64,000 bases of DNA, taken from Clostridiales bacterium. Its GTDB lineage: Bacteria > Bacillota > Clostridia > Lachnospirales > Lachnospiraceae. The notes under the pieces are model-generated. The model saw nothing but the letters and a program-made list of their open reading frames with translations, searched no databases and was not told where the DNA came from. Location of the stretch: NCBI GenBank assembly GCA_012522735.1, contig JAAYJU010000180.1, forward strand, positions 1 to 64,000, given 5' to 3'. A program made the position numbers and the translations under genes. Positions 8,342-16,872 of this stretch are shown one piece after another (position 1 is the first letter of the stretch; the number at the start of each line of letters is the position of its first letter).

Positions 8342-8866
8342 CTATATTAAGATTATTGATATAAAAATTCCTGCCATTATCCCCAGAGTGTTATATAAAT
8401 AAGATTTCTCCTTTGCAGTCTTCGAAAGCTCAGTTATTTCGTCCTCTAGCTGTGTAAGAAACAATTCCAGAGTATTCATCTGCATCTCCTTATCGAGATA
8501 GCCAAGACTGTCGCCAAACTGGATTAATGAAGACTTGTCCTTTTTATTTAATGAGGTCTGGTGAAGGTCTGTCTCCACAGCCTCCTTCCATACCTGTGAA
8601 AATGTATTACCAGAATGCTCGCTCAGTCTATCAGATACCTTTGTTAAAAAGCTTTTAAAGCTGCCTTCATGCCTTCTGGCTATAGAGCAGATTGCTTCTG
8701 GAAGCGGCGTATTACCATACCTTATATCTCCGCGAAGAAGAACAATAAGCTTTCTTAACTCCTTGATATCATTTATTCTGGATTTAAGCTCATTAGAGCA
8801 ATAAAAGCCCATTAAGGTCGAAGACAGAATAATTAATATGCACCCAACAACCTTTGTAATTTGCAT
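8342..8866 (-). CDS. spoIIIAB: Stage III sporulation protein AB
   Basis: Membrane-anchored SpoIIIAB (174 residues) resembles type II secretion F-type cores. It has an N-terminal helix (VVGCILIILSSTLMGFY), the motif RINDIKELRKLIVLLRGDIRYGNTPLPEA (in two parts: RINDIKELRKLIVLLRGD and IRYGNTPLPEA), and a C-terminal helix (TLGIMAGIFISIILI). The start is the ATG after GGAGGTTAGG; an ATG 12 bases upstream precedes that site. It follows spoIIIAA by 23 bases. Confidence 0.94.
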   Translation of the reverse strand: MQITKVVGCILIILSSTLMGFYCSNELKSRINDIKELRKLIVLLRGDIRYGNTPLPEAICSIARRHEGSFKSFLTKVSDRLSEHSGNTFSQVWKEAVETDLHQTSLNKKDKSSLIQFGDSLGYLDKEMQMNTLELFLTQLEDEITELSKTAKEKSYLYNTLGIMAGIFISIILI

Positions 8867-8889
8867 CCTAACCTCCATTTCTTCAGGCT

Positions 8890-9876
8890 CTAGCCCTGAT
8901 AGAATATTCTATTTCCCGAGGCATCATAGATTTCCTCAAGATGTCCGATTTGCTTGATGTTGTTCAAAATCACATATCTTTCGAATAGCCTTTTTTTTAG
9001 TAGCTCACCAAGAATGGGCTTGCTCTTTACATCCTCGATTGAGCTTCCATGGACTGTTGCTATCAGCTTACAGCCGCAGCTTATCACGTGATCGATAGCC
9101 TCCAAATCCTCTGCTGAGCCTATTTCATCCACCGCTATTACCTGTGGGGACATGGATCTGATAAGCATCATCATTCCCTTTGCCTTTGGACAGCAGTCCA
9201 GAATATCGGTCCGGATACCCAGATCATTTTGAGGAGTACCCATATAGCAGGCTCCTAACTCTGACCGCTCGTCCACTACTCCTACATTCATTCCCTGCAG
9301 ATAGGAGCAACCGTCAGAAATCTGCCTGATTATATCCCGAAGAAGGGTTGTCTTACCGCATTTGGGTGGTGATATTATGAGGGTATGATATATTCCGGAT
9401 GCTTTATCATTTACAAGGTAGGGCATAACTTTGTCCGCACAACCCTTTACCTGATGGGCAAGCCTCACATTGATATATGAAATATGCTTCATTCCCTTAA
9501 TGGAGTCCTCTTGGATTATGGTTTTTCCTGTAATCCCTATCCGGTGGCCCCCATTAATGGTAATAAAGCCTTGACGTATCTCCTCTTCAAAGGCATACAA
9601 GGAATAATTGCTTATGTATTCCATGGTCTCCTTAATCTCATTTTTTGTTATAAAAACTCCATGAGATGGGTCATTAACTAAGCTTGCATTCTCCGATATG
9701 AAGTATTCCTTATTGGCATAATTAACCACAAGCGGACAGTCGATTCTCAAACGTATCTCCTGTAGCGCATCAAAATCAATCTTTAGCTTACCAAGGATTG
9801 TCCTTAGTTTTAAAGAGAATATCTTAAGAAGCTCGTCTTTAATTTTCATTGCTTGTAGCTTGTCAACACCAGGCAT
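8890..9876 (-). CDS. spoIIIAA: Stage III sporulation protein AA, secretion-type ATPase
   Basis: SpoIIIAA is the cytoplasmic ATPase of the sporulation channel, similar to type II/IV secretion ATPases. The Walker A motif SPPKCGKTTLLRD lies near residues 170-182, preceded by the family motif GHRIGITGK. The Walker B-like region is VIAVDEIGSAEDLEAI, and VVDERSELGACYMG is also conserved. The start follows GAGGAG with 8-base spacing; 328 residues is typical. It is the first gene of the eight-gene spoIIIA operon. Confidence 0.96.
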   Translation of the reverse strand: MPGVDKLQAMKIKDELLKIFSLKLRTILGKLKIDFDALQEIRLRIDCPLVVNYANKEYFISENASLVNDPSHGVFITKNEIKETMEYISNYSLYAFEEEIRQGFITINGGHRIGITGKTIIQEDSIKGMKHISYINVRLAHQVKGCADKVMPYLVNDKASGIYHTLIISPPKCGKTTLLRDIIRQISDGCSYLQGMNVGVVDERSELGACYMGTPQNDLGIRTDILDCCPKAKGMMMLIRSMSPQVIAVDEIGSAEDLEAIDHVISCGCKLIATVHGSSIEDVKSKPILGELLKKRLFERYVILNNIKQIGHLEEIYDASGNRIFYQG

Positions 9877-9920
9877 GAAGAAAACTCCTCTTATAACAGC
9901 TTATCCACATCTTCTAAAAC

Positions 9921-9948
9921 AATATATTCCTGCTATATAAAAATATGA
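9921..9948 (-). promoter_or_regulatory. Candidate sigma-E promoter of the spoIIIA operon
   Basis: Minus strand TCATATT (matches the sigma-E -35 consensus KMATATT) and AATATATT (5 of 8 to CATACAAT) separated by 13 bases, 45 bases before the spoIIIAA start. Sigma-E control of spoIIIA is established in B. subtilis; here the site is a weak sequence match only. Confidence 0.35.
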
Positions 9949-10035
9949 CGGGGATTTAGGAGATTCTTTCAGATATTAATTAAAAAGTATTCTATGATAC
10001 AAAAGAGCGGCTCATGATTGATATTTATATTTTCC

Positions 10036-10063
10036 TTGCATTTACTACTGTTTCCTCTATAAT
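10036..10063 (+). promoter_or_regulatory. Probable sigma-A promoter of aroE
   Basis: TTGCAT and TATAAT separated by 16 bases, about 55 bases before the aroE start. It lies in the 240-base divergent spacer between spoIIIAA and aroE. Confidence 0.6.
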
Positions 10064-10116
10064 AAAAGCAAATAAAAGGTAGAAAACACGATACTTAGTA
10101 TAGAACGGAGATATGT

Positions 10117-10881
10117 ATGAGATACGGATTAATCGGAGGAAAGCTTAGTCACAGCTATTCAAAATATATACATGAAAGAATGGTAGAATGTGAATATGAT
10201 CTTATCCCCTTAAATGAGGATGAGTTCGACGTGTTCATGAAAGAGAAAGTCTTTACTGGCATTAACGTAACTATACCCTATAAAGAAAAGGTACTACCTT
10301 ATCTGGATGAGATTGACTTTCTGGCAGAGAAAATTGGTGCAGTAAACACTATAGTAAATAAAAATGGTAGACTTAAAGGCTATAATACCGATTTCTATGG
10401 CTTACTTTATCTGTTCAATAGTAATAACATTAAAGTAGAGCATAAAAAATGCCTGATCCTTGGAGCAGGCGGTACCGCAAAAACTGCGCAGGCAGTAATA
10501 GAGGAGCTTAAGGCAGAAGAAATCATTACTGTAAGCAGAAATCCTATGGGAGAAAAGGAAATATCCTATGACGAATGCTATGACAGACATAATGATGCCC
10601 AAGTGATAGTAAATACTACACCTGTTGGCATGTATCCCAATATGGATGCATCTCCTTTGGACTTAACTACATTTACACAGTGCATGGCTGTTATAGATGT
10701 AATCTTTAATCCTATAGAGACTAGGCTTACAAAGCAAGCAAAAAATCTTGGCATCACAGCGGTTACTGGTCTTCCTATGCTAGTTGCACAAGCAAAGCAG
10801 GCTGAGGAATATTTTAGAGATATTAAGCTTGATGAAGCTATTATTGATAGGATAACTAAGGAATTGTTAAAAAGGATTTAA
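10117..10881 (+). CDS. aroE: Shikimate dehydrogenase
   Basis: Reduces 3-dehydroshikimate to shikimate with NADPH. The substrate site is at the N-terminus (YGLIGGKLSHSYSKYIHE, then GINVTIPYKEKV with the catalytic lysine), GAVNTIV follows, and the nucleotide-binding loop is LILGAGGTAKTA near residue 115. NTTPVGMYPN and the C-terminal PMLVAQAKQAEEYF are also conserved. At 254 residues it is slightly short but complete. The ATG follows CGGAGATATGT. It is transcribed away from spoIIIA, and other shikimate genes (aroK, aroQ) lie 3-4 kb away. Confidence 0.94.
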   Translation: MRYGLIGGKLSHSYSKYIHERMVECEYDLIPLNEDEFDVFMKEKVFTGINVTIPYKEKVLPYLDEIDFLAEKIGAVNTIVNKNGRLKGYNTDFYGLLYLFNSNNIKVEHKKCLILGAGGTAKTAQAVIEELKAEEIITVSRNPMGEKEISYDECYDRHNDAQVIVNTTPVGMYPNMDASPLDLTTFTQCMAVIDVIFNPIETRLTKQAKNLGITAVTGLPMLVAQAKQAEEYFRDIKLDEAIIDRITKELLKRI

Positions 10882-11738
10882 CGCTTTTCTCTTCCACTAA
10901 CAAATGCTCCACCAAGTATAAGTAGCCCTCCAAGCAGTTGCAAACCAGTAATCCTCTCACCAATAAATATAGCTGACATCACAAGAGCTGATATAGGATC
11001 TATATAGCTCAATATGGCAACAGTCTGACTCCCCAGCTTCTGTACTGATGAAAAATACAAGAGATATGCTAGGCCGGTATTAATAAGTCCAACCAAGGCT
11101 AGTTTTACAATTGCACTAGTGTCTAGTAAATTAAAGGGGACAGCTCCTTGCAAGAGCACATAAGGTATTAGTATCAATGAAGCTATTGTGAGCTGAATTA
11201 TGGTTGTATCAAGACCTCCCATATTCTTAATAAGCTTATTAAGAATAACTACTAAAGCATAAAGAAAAGCAGCACTTAGACCAAATCCAATACCAACCAA
11301 TTCATTACTAGCAAGACTTCCATCTCCTCCAGTCCAGGCAACCAGGAACATACCAATTATTGCGGCTAGTATAGATAGTAATTTTCTAAAAGTAAGCTTT
11401 TCCTTTAATATTAAAGGTGAAAGAAATACTACAATGACCGGGGCAAAGTAATAGCTTAAGGTGGCATTAGTAATAGTTGTGTTTTTATATGCCTCAAATA
11501 AAAGTATCCAATTAAATCCCAAAGCAGCACCTGAAGCTATAAGGAATATAAGATTCTTCTTTATTTCCTTAAAGCTCGGCTTCTTCTTCATCACAAGAGC
11601 GGCTATAATTAGGAATATGCTTCCTATTACGCCTCTTATCATTGCAATCTGTGCTGAAGATAATGGAATTCCTTTAATTATTAATCCTATACTTCCAAAG
11701 ATGATCATGGAAATTATAAAATATATTTTCTCAGTCAT
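10878..11738 (-). CDS. EamA-family (DMT) transporter
   Basis: A 286-residue membrane protein with ten predicted helices in two EamA repeats, a drug/metabolite transporter. The first repeat contains IRGVIGSIFLIIAALVM and FAPVIVVFLSPLILKEKLT, the second LALVGLINTGLAYLLYFSSV and SYIDPISALVMSAIFIGE, which carry the duplicated glycine/proline pattern. Substrate unknown; relatives export amino acids or metabolites. The stop codon overlaps the convergent aroE stop by 4 bases. Confidence 0.88.
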   Translation of the reverse strand: MTEKIYFIISMIIFGSIGLIIKGIPLSSAQIAMIRGVIGSIFLIIAALVMKKKPSFKEIKKNLIFLIASGAALGFNWILLFEAYKNTTITNATLSYYFAPVIVVFLSPLILKEKLTFRKLLSILAAIIGMFLVAWTGGDGSLASNELVGIGFGLSAAFLYALVVILNKLIKNMGGLDTTIIQLTIASLILIPYVLLQGAVPFNLLDTSAIVKLALVGLINTGLAYLLYFSSVQKLGSQTVAILSYIDPISALVMSAIFIGERITGLQLLGGLLILGGAFVSGREKR

Positions 11739-11754
11739 ATGTACACCTGCTTTT

Positions 11755-11796
11755 CAAAAAAGCGTAATCTATAGATACATTTCTACAGATTACGCT
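11755..11796 (-). terminator. Rho-independent terminator after efp
   Basis: Minus strand: AGCGTAATCTGTAGA, a 6-base loop, TCTATAGATTACGCT, then TTTTTT. A 14-15 bp stem with one mismatch, 21 bases after the efp stop codon. Confidence 0.9.
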
Positions 11797-11817
11797 ATAT
11801 GTTTTTCTTATATCTAC

Positions 11818-12375
11818 TTATACCCTCTTCATATATTCCCCAGTTCTGGTATCGATGCTGATTTTGTCTCCCTGATTGACGAATAAAGGAACATATACTG
11901 TAGCACCTGTCTCAACAACTGCGGGCTTTGTAGCACCTTGTGCTGTATCTCCCTTAAAGCCTGGCTCTGTATCGGTAATCTCTAACTCAACAAATAGCGG
12001 AGGCTCAATAGCAAATATGGCACCATTATGAGAAAGCATTTTAACCATCTCATTTTCCTTAACGAATTTAAGGGCATCGCCAACAGCTTCCTTATTCATA
12101 GCTATCTGATCATATGTTTCAACGTTCATGAAGTTAAACAATTCTCCATCGCTATATAAATACTGCATATCACTTCTGTCTATATGTGCCGTCGGAAATT
12201 TCTCCGTAGGGCGGAATGTTCTCTCCGTAACACCACCATTTTTTATGTCTCTTAATTTTGTTCTAACAAAGGCTGCACCTTTTCCAGGCTTAACATGTTG
12301 AAAATCAATTATTTGATATACTATACCCTCTATTTCGACTGTCAACCCATTCCTGAATTCGCCTGCTGATACCAT
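11818..12375 (-). CDS. efp: Translation elongation factor P
   Basis: EF-P relieves ribosome stalling at polyproline. The 185 residues show the KOW-like domain with [20 protein letters not shown], the modification loop including KPGKG, and the two OB domains ending in [29 protein letters not shown] (given here in parts: [29 protein letters not shown]). It is the last gene of the yqeG-aroK-aroQ-pepP-efp run, and the pepP-efp pairing is conserved in Firmicutes. The start follows AGGAGGAATTAGT. Confidence 0.97.
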   Translation of the reverse strand: MVSAGEFRNGLTVEIEGIVYQIIDFQHVKPGKGAAFVRTKLRDIKNGGVTERTFRPTEKFPTAHIDRSDMQYLYSDGELFNFMNVETYDQIAMNKEAVGDALKFVKENEMVKMLSHNGAIFAIEPPLFVELEITDTEPGFKGDTAQGATKPAVVETGATVYVPLFVNQGDKISIDTRTGEYMKRV

Positions 12376-12453
12376 ACTAATTCCTCCTTAATTTTAACTA
12401 CACCTAAGTGTATAATAAACTACTATTATTTGCAACATTTTTTTAACTATATC

Positions 12454-13521
12454 CTACAGTTCTATAAGTGATTTGTCGGAATGAGTATAATTTTCATACC
12501 CATTCTCAGTTACTTCTACAAGATCCTCAATCCGTACTCCACCAAAACCTCTGACATAGATACCAGGTTCTACTGTCTCTATCATCCCAGCCTCTATGAT
12601 GCCTTCCTCACTTGGTGAAAGTCTAGGGTCTTCATGAATGAATAATCCCACACTATGTCCCAGTCCATGACCAAAGCATCCCTCATAGCCTGCCTTGTAT
12701 ATGATGTCTCTTGCCACTTTATCAATGTCCTTGCCCTTAAGACCGGCTTTAATAACGTCCAATGCCGCAAGCTGCGCTTCAAGAACTATATTGTAAATCT
12801 CCTTCTGCTTATCTGATGCCTTACCAACTACTATGGTCCTTGTCATATCAGAGCAATAGCCCTCATATACGCAGCCATAATCCATAGTAAGAAAATCTCC
12901 ATTCTCTATCTTCTTTTTTGTGGGAACCGCATGAGGCATTGACGAATTCACACCGGAAGCCACTATAGCGGAAAAGCTTGATCTTTCTCCTCCATGAAGC
13001 TTTAATAGATATTCAATTCTTGCTGCAACTTCAAGCTCAGTCATTCCAGGCTTTATAAATGTTAATATCTCTGTAAACACCTTGTCGCCAATAGCTTCAG
13101 CCTGTTTAATATACTCTAACTCCTTTGGCGTCTTTATTCTTCTAAGTCTTGTGATATCATCATTAATAGGAACGAGTTCATCCACATTAAGCTTATTCAC
13201 TAAATCCTGATATCTTGAGAACAGCATATCCTTAGATTCAAAACCAAGGCTTTTAACATTATCTGTTTTTAGTATATCATTAATTGCTTCCTCATATCCT
13301 CCGCCACCGATTGTGACAATTTCATAGCCCTTCGCCTCAGCCTCAGCCTGATAGGTATAACGAAAATCAGTTATAACCATATGATGATTCTTTGAGATAT
13401 ATAAATATCCTGTTTCACCTGCAAAGCCACTGACATAACGCATATTATTGCCGTTTGATATCAGAACTGCGTCAATATTCAAATTTTCATTTATTTCCTG
13501 AACTCTTTTAAAATTATCCAT
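12454..13521 (-). CDS. Xaa-Pro aminopeptidase (M24 family)
   Basis: Metallopeptidase that removes N-terminal residues preceding proline. It has an N-terminal creatinase-like domain (about 1-125) and a C-terminal pita-bread fold with the metal ligands in MDYGCVYEGYCSDMTRT (two Asp), GHGLGHSVGLFIHEDP (His), and EPGIYVRGFGGVRIEDLV (Glu). At 355 residues it is typical of the short YqhT/PepQ-like form. It is 78 bases upstream of efp. Calling it PepP versus PepQ (prolidase) is not secure from sequence alone. Confidence 0.92.
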   Translation of the reverse strand: MDNFKRVQEINENLNIDAVLISNGNNMRYVSGFAGETGYLYISKNHHMVITDFRYTYQAEAEAKGYEIVTIGGGGYEEAINDILKTDNVKSLGFESKDMLFSRYQDLVNKLNVDELVPINDDITRLRRIKTPKELEYIKQAEAIGDKVFTEILTFIKPGMTELEVAARIEYLLKLHGGERSSFSAIVASGVNSSMPHAVPTKKKIENGDFLTMDYGCVYEGYCSDMTRTIVVGKASDKQKEIYNIVLEAQLAALDVIKAGLKGKDIDKVARDIIYKAGYEGCFGHGLGHSVGLFIHEDPRLSPSEEGIIEAGMIETVEPGIYVRGFGGVRIEDLVEVTENGYENYTHSDKSLIEL

Positions 13522-13563
13522 GCTTGTCCTTCCATTTCTTATATATTTAATGTATGTCTCATA

Positions 13564-14004
13564 TTAATTCTTAGTGCAAAGCTTAATCAAAGCCTCCATA
13601 GCCATAAGATAACCTTCAAAACCATGACCGGAAATCTGACCATCACATACCGGTTCAGTAACTGAGGTATGTCTAAATTCTTCCCTTTGATGAATGTTAG
13701 AAATATGAACCTCAATCTTAGGAATACTTATACTTGCCAGAGCATCCCTAATGGCATAGCTATAGTGAGTATAAGCCGCTGGATTAATAACGATTCCATC
13801 CACCTTCTCATTATAAGCCCTTTGAAGTCTATCAATAATTTCTCCCTCCCCGTTACTTTGAAATGTCTCGACTTCAATATTAAGCTCATCAGCCTTTTTC
13901 TCTATTAGGTCTATTAAATCAGAATAGCTTCTGTCACCGTATACACCCTTCTCCCGAATACCCAAGAAATTCAAATTAGGACCGTTAATTATTAGAAATT
14001 TCAT
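13564..14004 (-). CDS. aroQ: 3-dehydroquinate dehydratase, type II
   Basis: Converts 3-dehydroquinate to 3-dehydroshikimate. The dodecameric type II fold is indicated by INGPNLNFLGIREKGVYGD (catalytic Tyr and Arg loop), INPAAYTHYSYAIRDAL, VEVHIS-like IEVHISNIHQREEFRH and SGHGFEGYLMAM. Length is 146 residues. Its Shine-Dalgarno GGAGG is the terminal element of a 49-bp repeat array that fills the gap from aroK. Confidence 0.97.
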   Translation of the reverse strand: MKFLIINGPNLNFLGIREKGVYGDRSYSDLIDLIEKKADELNIEVETFQSNGEGEIIDRLQRAYNEKVDGIVINPAAYTHYSYAIRDALASISIPKIEVHISNIHQREEFRHTSVTEPVCDGQISGHGFEGYLMAMEALIKLCTKN

Positions 14005-14010
14005 ACTATT

Positions 14011-14162
14011 CCTCCTCTATAGATTTAATTATTATCACTACATTTAACGGAGGAATTAGCCTCCTCTATAGATTTAATTATTATCACTACATTTAACGGA
14101 GGAATTAGCCTCCTCTATAGATTTAATCATTATCACTACATTTATCGGAGGTTATATCCTCC
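14011..14162 (-). repeat. SD-hairpin repeat array between aroK and aroQ (3 units plus terminal SD)
   Basis: On the minus strand GGAGG occurs at 14162, 14113, 14064 and 14015 (5' ends), spaced exactly 49 bases. The first three are each followed by CCTCCG after 6 bases and then the spacer (T/A)AAATGTAGTGATAAT. The first unit encodes the C-terminus of aroK (LGGYNLR-stop) and the fourth GGAGG is the aroQ Shine-Dalgarno. The two inner units are identical. Confidence 0.9.
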
Positions 14163-14660
14163 AAGTATTTCTCTTACAATATCATCGATAGTCTTACCAT
14201 CTGTATCAATAATAGTATCCGCAGATCTCTTATAAATAGGGGTTCTCTCTGCAAGAAGCTTCTCAACCTTATCGCGAGGATTTTCTCCTTTAAGAAGAGG
14301 TCTTGTATTATCACCTGATAATCTATCAATTATCGTTTCCATAGAAGCCTGTAGATATATAACTCGTCCCATAAGGCGCAATAGATTAACATTTTGCCCC
14401 CTTAAAGGCATTCCTCCACCAGTAGAAAGTACAGTAGTTTTTAAGGTTCCCACAATTGACAATAACAGTGTTGACTCCAGATTACGAAAGAGTTCTTCTC
14501 CATACTTAAGGAAAATCTCATCTATCTCAACGCCTTCACTTTCTACAATCATTTCATCGGTATCCTTAAAATCATACCCTAACTTCTCGGCTAGCTTTTT
14601 ACCTACACTACTCTTCCCCGAGCCCATAAAGCCTATTAAAATATAATTATCTGCTAACAT
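14142..14660 (-). CDS. aroK: Shikimate kinase
   Basis: Phosphorylates shikimate at the 3-hydroxyl. The P-loop GFMGSGKSSVGKKLAEKLG (residues 9-27), DTDEMIVESEG, the substrate loop STGGGMPLR and the lid DNTRPLLKGENP are all present. At 172 residues it is normal. Its last six residues before the stop, GGYNLR, are encoded by the first unit of the downstream SD-hairpin repeat, so the repeat has shaped or replaced the original C-terminus. Confidence 0.95.
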   Translation of the reverse strand: MLADNYILIGFMGSGKSSVGKKLAEKLGYDFKDTDEMIVESEGVEIDEIFLKYGEELFRNLESTLLLSIVGTLKTTVLSTGGGMPLRGQNVNLLRLMGRVIYLQASMETIIDRLSGDNTRPLLKGENPRDKVEKLLAERTPIYKRSADTIIDTDGKTIDDIVREILGGYNLR

Positions 14661-14721
14661 CCCTTGCCCCTTTATATTACTATCATCTGTGCCTGCTTAT
14701 TCATAACTTTTTTCATTCTGC

Positions 14722-15240
14722 CTATACCTTTTTGATTTTCCCTCTTCTTAAATCTCTTCTATAATACTTAAGGACTATCCTTTCTAACTTTCGTTTAAAA
14801 ACAATCTGTATCTCCTCCTTAGGACCGACAGGCTTTACAAAATAAGACATCATTCCTATCCTATTAGTACCAAAAATATCAGTAAATAGTTGGTCGCCTA
14901 CAAATACAGTGTTATCGATATTTGTTCCCATCTGTTTCATTGCTCTAAAGAAGCTCTTCTTTGCAGGCTTGTTTGCCTTATAAATATACTTTACATTTAT
15001 GTCTTTGTTAAACCTGGTAACACGTTCTTCGCTGTTATTAGATATCAGGCACAATTTGAACCCTATCACTTTTAGCCTAGCCATAAGCTCTATAGCTCTC
15101 GGACTAGCATCTGCTCCGTGCTCTACCAAGGTATTATCTATATCAAAGATAATTCCTCTATATCCTTCTTTATATAGTTTTTCATAATCAATTACATATG
15201 GTGAGTCAGCGATTCTTTTGGGGTAAAAAATTTTAAGCAT
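14722..15240 (-). CDS. YqeG-family HAD phosphatase
   Basis: HAD-superfamily phosphatase of the YqeG type, 172 residues. HAD motif I is FDIDNTLVEHGADA, motif II is LISNNS (about residue 68), a lysine follows in KPAKKSF, and motif IV is FVGDQLFTDIFG. Related to mitochondrial GEP4 phosphatidylglycerophosphatase, so a role in phosphatidylglycerol synthesis is possible but unproven. It heads the aroK-aroQ-pepP-efp run. Directly upstream lies the 28-bp tandem repeat and a full hairpin element (15263-15481). Confidence 0.88.
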   Translation of the reverse strand: MLKIFYPKRIADSPYVIDYEKLYKEGYRGIIFDIDNTLVEHGADASPRAIELMARLKVIGFKLCLISNNSEERVTRFNKDINVKYIYKANKPAKKSFFRAMKQMGTNIDNTVFVGDQLFTDIFGTNRIGMMSYFVKPVGPKEEIQIVFKRKLERIVLKYYRRDLRRGKIKKV

Positions 15241-15262
15241 AATATCTCTCCAATTCTATGTT

Positions 15263-15368
15263 GATAAGCAGATTAGTGGCTCCGCATTATGATAAGCAGA
15301 TTAGTGGCTCCGCATTATGATAAGCAGATTAGTGGCTCCGCATTATGATAAGCAGATTAGTGGCTCCG
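15263..15368 (+). repeat. 28-bp tandem repeat of the hairpin element's terminal arm
   Basis: Three perfect 28-base units starting GATAAGCAGATTAGTGGC at 15263, 15291 and 15319, and a fourth at 15347 that diverges after TGGCTCCG into the full element. Each unit contains the 12-bp terminal arm TAAGCAGATTAG, so this is a local amplification of one end. Confidence 0.95.
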
Positions 15369-15481
15369 ATGCTTCGCATCGTAGCACATGTTGCACTTAT
15401 CCAAGAGAAACATTATGTTTTATTATAACGCAAAAATCGCGTCACATAAAACATACTATTTCTCTTGGACTAATCTGCTTA
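15349..15481 (-). repeat. Hairpin leader element, copy 1 (upstream of yqeG)
   Basis: 133 bp bounded by perfect 12-bp inverted ends TAAGCAGATTAG/CTAATCTGCTTA. Read toward yqeG: outer arm, TCCAAGAGAAA...TTTCTCTTGGA long hairpin (11 bp, then a 10-bp TATGTTTTAT/ATAAAACATA helix), conserved GGATAAGTGCAAC, short hairpin CGATGC-GAA-GCATCG, CGGAGCC, outer arm. The rest of the 15241-15656 gap holds the 28-bp tandem repeat and the GH5 terminator; no gene was found. Confidence 0.85.
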
Positions 15482-15564
15482 TCATGATTATATCAATTCA
15501 TGGTTAAGCATACAACAATAAAGATTATCTTATTTTATGTAGCAAAATTAGTCTTGTTACATAA

Positions 15565-15604
15565 AGAAAAAACCAAGCCACAAACAAAAGTATTTGCTTG
15601 TGGC
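15565..15604 (-). terminator. Rho-independent terminator after the GH5 gene
   Basis: Minus strand GCCACAAGCAAATAC...TTTGTTTGTGGC stem followed by TTGGTTTTTT, about 50 bases after the stop codon. Confidence 0.8.
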
Positions 15605-15656
15605 ATAAGATTATGTATGGTAAAACAAGAAATTGTAATAGTAGTTTTAATTGACT

Positions 15657-16694
15657 TTAGCTCTGCTTTTTACTAACTATATCAATCAACTCTTTGTTAA
15701 TGATGACAGAATCCTTATTCACCATCGGAAAGCTCAAAAGCTTGTAGGTCCAGACTGCTCTGCCTATTCCATATTCAATAAGTAATTCACTAAGATCCTT
15801 GTGCCATCTAAGGCTGCTTTCTATTGGAGCATGTTCAATTACACCGTACTCTCCACAATAAAGAATACAATTCCGCTCTTTAGAAAAGTTAATAGCAGGC
15901 TGTAGATATCTACGAAGATATTCCTTATCCATATTTTTGGCAAATGAATAACGCTGTCTGAGATCCTCCGCTCTCGATGTAGCTTTCTCATATATATCTT
16001 CTCCTGAGGGATAAGGAATTTTAAATTCCAAGTTCTTAAGCAAGGGTTCCCATCCGGCCTTTTGATGTGTAAAGATGTGGGGCTCGTAAAAATGAAAGGT
16101 ATATACCAAATTGTCATCCTCTATCTTATCGAGCTCATTAAGTGTATTTACACTATTATAATGATTTCCGCCTATAATGATAATTCGGTCTCTGTCAATC
16201 TCACGAATCCCTGCTACAGCTTTCTTACTAAGCTGATTCCACCTGTCGCTGTTAGGCTCCACTATTTCATTAAGAAGCTCAAATACCAGATTGCTTCCAT
16301 AACCTAAATAGCGCTTAGTAAATTCCTGCCACAGCTTTATATACCTCTCTTGCATGTGCTCACTCTCGAACAGCTTGTTCTCACTCAGTGAATGAAAAGC
16401 ATATCCCGGAGCTCTATGAAGATCCATTATTATATTCAGATTATATTTTTCGCACCATTTGACACAGCTGTCTATATAGGAGAATCCCTCCTCCTTATAA
16501 TCAAAGGGTTTATCATCATCCTCAAGCACCATATAATCAATAGGTAGCCTTACATGATCCATTCCCCAAGAGGCAATCTGGGCTATATCTGCTTCGGTTA
16601 TAAAGGAATCAAAATGTTCTTTTCTTGCTTCTCGGTATTGCGATATCCAACCACCTAAATTCACGCCTGCCTTAAAACCATCAAAATTGTTCAT
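15657..16694 (-). CDS. Glycoside hydrolase family 5 (cytoplasmic)
   Basis: A (beta/alpha)8 glycosidase of 345 residues. GVNLGGWISQ opens the barrel, MDHVRLPIDY and IIMDLHRAPGYAF follow, FELLNEIVEP carries the acid/base glutamate, and LYCGEYGVIEHAP carries the nucleophile glutamate. There is no signal peptide or binding module, so it probably acts inside the cell on imported oligosaccharides; substrate (cello-, gluco- or manno-oligosaccharides) cannot be told. The start MNNFDGFK follows AAAGGATTTTTAT, preferred over an ATG 21 bases upstream. Apparently monocistronic. Confidence 0.88.
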   Translation of the reverse strand: MNNFDGFKAGVNLGGWISQYREARKEHFDSFITEADIAQIASWGMDHVRLPIDYMVLEDDDKPFDYKEEGFSYIDSCVKWCEKYNLNIIMDLHRAPGYAFHSLSENKLFESEHMQERYIKLWQEFTKRYLGYGSNLVFELLNEIVEPNSDRWNQLSKKAVAGIREIDRDRIIIIGGNHYNSVNTLNELDKIEDDNLVYTFHFYEPHIFTHQKAGWEPLLKNLEFKIPYPSGEDIYEKATSRAEDLRQRYSFAKNMDKEYLRRYLQPAINFSKERNCILYCGEYGVIEHAPIESSLRWHKDLSELLIEYGIGRAVWTYKLLSFPMVNKDSVIINKELIDIVSKKQS

Positions 16695-16872
16695 ATAAAA
16701 ATCCTTTCTGTTCATAATATCTCTAACAAGACAGATTGAAATGCTTTATCAATAGCAATATCAGCTTACATTATTATACAGAAATTATCCTTATTAAAAC
16801 AATGGTTAAAGCGCCTAAAAAAATGCAATATCTTATAAAAATATTCATAAAAGATAATCTCAAAAGAAGATA

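Noticed and set aside
14011-14162. CRISPR-like appearance of the 48-49 bp arrays
   Set aside because: Units are adjacent with non-unique spacers, only 2-3 per locus, located at gene starts, and no cas gene is present.
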